From JAGLHV01 sp023132075 [NCBI: bacterium] (lineage in GTDB: Bacteria; CBDUZB01; JAGLHV01): a stretch of 7,497 bases of DNA. The translations under genes and the position numbers were made by a program. Where the stretch lies: assembly GCA_023132075.1 (NCBI GenBank), contig JAGLYT010000074.1:1-7497 (forward strand). Reading direction: 5' to 3'. The notes under the pieces were generated by a model. That model was not told where the DNA came from, made no database searches, and was given only the letters and a program-made list of their open reading frames with translations. Of the stretch, positions 6,662-7,497 are shown piece by piece (the first letter of the stretch is position 1; each line of letters starts with the position of its first letter).

Positions 6662-7288
6662 ACTCCGGCTAATGTAATCGTTCATTCTAATCCCAAAGAG
6701 CCGCTTCATGTAGATATGGCGATGAATGTTATAGCAAAGGAAACAATCCCGGTATGTATTAAAATGTGTGAACCAATTTGTGTAAAAAGCAAATATGCTA
6801 TTGCTATCGACATTTTCGACCGTCCGGTAGCCAATATTGGTTTGCAGGGGGAAACCAGAATATCTAATTGCCGTGAAGAGGATAATAATGTTAGGCCGGT
6901 TTGTGTTGATTTTAATAAGTTAAAAAAGGGAATGGAATTTACAGAAGCACTTACCTATCAGGAATTTAAGTTTACTCCGCTGGGAGACAAATTACGGACA
7001 GTAGATTTCGGAGAGCCTGCCGGCCGAATAAAATTAGCTTTTTCGGGGGAAGGTATCCGCATAGATCTTCCTCAGGAGGCAAATCAGGTAAAACTTACAG
7101 TCAATAATTATGCCGGTCAGACCCTTGATTTTTCTGTCTATACCGGAAGTACATTGGCTAACCAATTTTCTCAGGACATTGTAAATGAAGTAAAAGAAAT
7201 TTTTATTTCCCGCTCCGGAGTTACGGCGATAGAGATTAAAGGCGGGAATAATGAAGCGGCAGTAGTGGAGGTTTGTTTTTCTTCATAA
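6551..7288 (+). CDS. 245-aa protein with C-terminal CVDF beta domain
   Basis: I do not know a named family for this protein. It has no signal peptide and no membrane segment. Residues 1-115 are beta-rich with repeated Pro-Val strands (CPVSISF at 29-35, PLHVDMAM at 51-58, IPVCIKM at 66-72) and several cysteines. Residues 117-245 begin with VCVDFNKLKKGMEF and end with VEVCFSS. They match the last folded domain of the preceding large protein: C-V-D-W/F near the start, K-K-G, F-x-F, LR then G-x-P-x-G and K-L-A, EG before a leucine-proline (LP), and a closing cysteine strand. A disulfide between C118 and C242 is plausible if the domain leaves the cytoplasm. AAGGAG ends 5 nt before the start, and the upstream gene stops 39 nt away, so co-transcription is likely. 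A near-identical copy follows. The shared domain suggests that the two products assemble together or use the same attachment route; that is inference. Confidence 0.85.
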   Translation: MPEERIVKITAWPKEPAKLEHRFNSEKPCPVSISFEKTPANVIVHSNPKEPLHVDMAMNVIAKETIPVCIKMCEPICVKSKYAIAIDIFDRPVANIGLQGETRISNCREEDNNVRPVCVDFNKLKKGMEFTEALTYQEFKFTPLGDKLRTVDFGEPAGRIKLAFSGEGIRIDLPQEANQVKLTVNNYAGQTLDFSVYTGSTLANQFSQDIVNEVKEIFISRSGVTAIEIKGGNNEAAVVEVCFSS

Positions 7289-7386
7289 ACTCTGCAGGAT
7301 TATATTGAGCGGGATAAGAGATAAAAGATTGATTTTTTTGAAAAAATAAATTAAAATGAAACAGCTCTTATTAAAAAGGAGAAATT

Positions 7387-7497
7387 ATGCCTGAAGAAAG
7401 AATAGTTAAAATTACAGCCTGGCCTAAAGAAGCGGCAAAATTGGAACATCGTTTTAATAGTGAAAAACCCTGTCCTGTTTCTATTTCTTTTGAAAAA
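7387..7497 (+). CDS. Second tandem copy of the CVDF-domain gene, cut by the window end
   Basis: Only the first 37 codons are present. They differ from the gene at 6551 at four bases, in codons 13, 16, 19 and 25. Three changes are silent and one gives P16A. The ribosome site AAGGAG and its 5-nt spacing are copied too. The mostly silent differences point to a functional, selected copy rather than a dead fragment. Whether its C-terminal half carries the same CVDF domain cannot be seen here. The 98-nt spacer from 7289 holds an A/T inverted repeat (7332-7347, ATTTTTT/AAAAAAT) but no convincing terminator, so read-through from the upstream copy is likely. Confidence 0.9.
   Translation, partial: MPEERIVKITAWPKEAAKLEHRFNSEKPCPVSISFEK

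Noticed and set aside
7314-7371. ATAAGAG/CTCTTAT inverted repeat as a terminator between the tandem genes
   Set aside because: The 7-bp stem spans a 44-nt loop and has no T-run after it; chance pairing in A+T-rich DNA is more likely.

Overview
The window reads as chromosomal DNA from an A+T-rich, probably uncultured bacterium. All genes lie on the + strand, most with clear Shine-Dalgarno sites. The prepilin-type protein carries a Cys-Pro-Cys-Gly-Gly ... Cys-Ser-Met-His-Gly pattern that I associate with the many prepilin-like proteins of Omnitrophota and related candidate phyla. The spacers hold degenerate short repeats and a G/C palindrome. The phylum is an inference from style; no marker gene is present. 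I see no tRNA, rRNA, CRISPR array, transposase or phage structural gene.

Layout. Positions 1-156 are non-coding with degenerate 7-nt repeats. A stand-alone CheY-like receiver protein follows (157-534). A spacer with a REP-like palindrome and an 8-nt triplet repeat leads to a prepilin-like protein fused to a concanavalin-A/DUF1080-like beta-sandwich domain (768-1703). A 445-nt A+T-rich gap (1704-2148) with no convincing gene comes next.

The second half is a tight same-strand cluster that looks like one operon. It starts with a 208-aa protein resembling the thumb region of DNA polymerase I without any catalytic domain (2149-2775). This overlaps by 8 nt a 1247-aa protein (2768-6511) with a TULIP-like N-terminal half, one internal membrane segment, three PKD-like domains, a carbohydrate-binding-like jelly roll, a C-terminal 'CVDW' beta domain and a lysine-rich tail. 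Then comes a 245-aa protein (6551-7288) ending in the same 'CVDF/W' domain. A near-identical second copy of that gene begins at 7387 and runs off the window.

The most interesting part is 2149-7497. Extracellular-type modules (PKD, jelly roll) occur in products with no visible N-terminal signal peptide. They are translationally coupled to a polymerase-thumb relic and followed by tandem paralogues sharing the big protein's C-terminal domain. This looks like a co-assembled surface or particle system that I cannot name. The membership is seen in the sequence; the joint function is inference.
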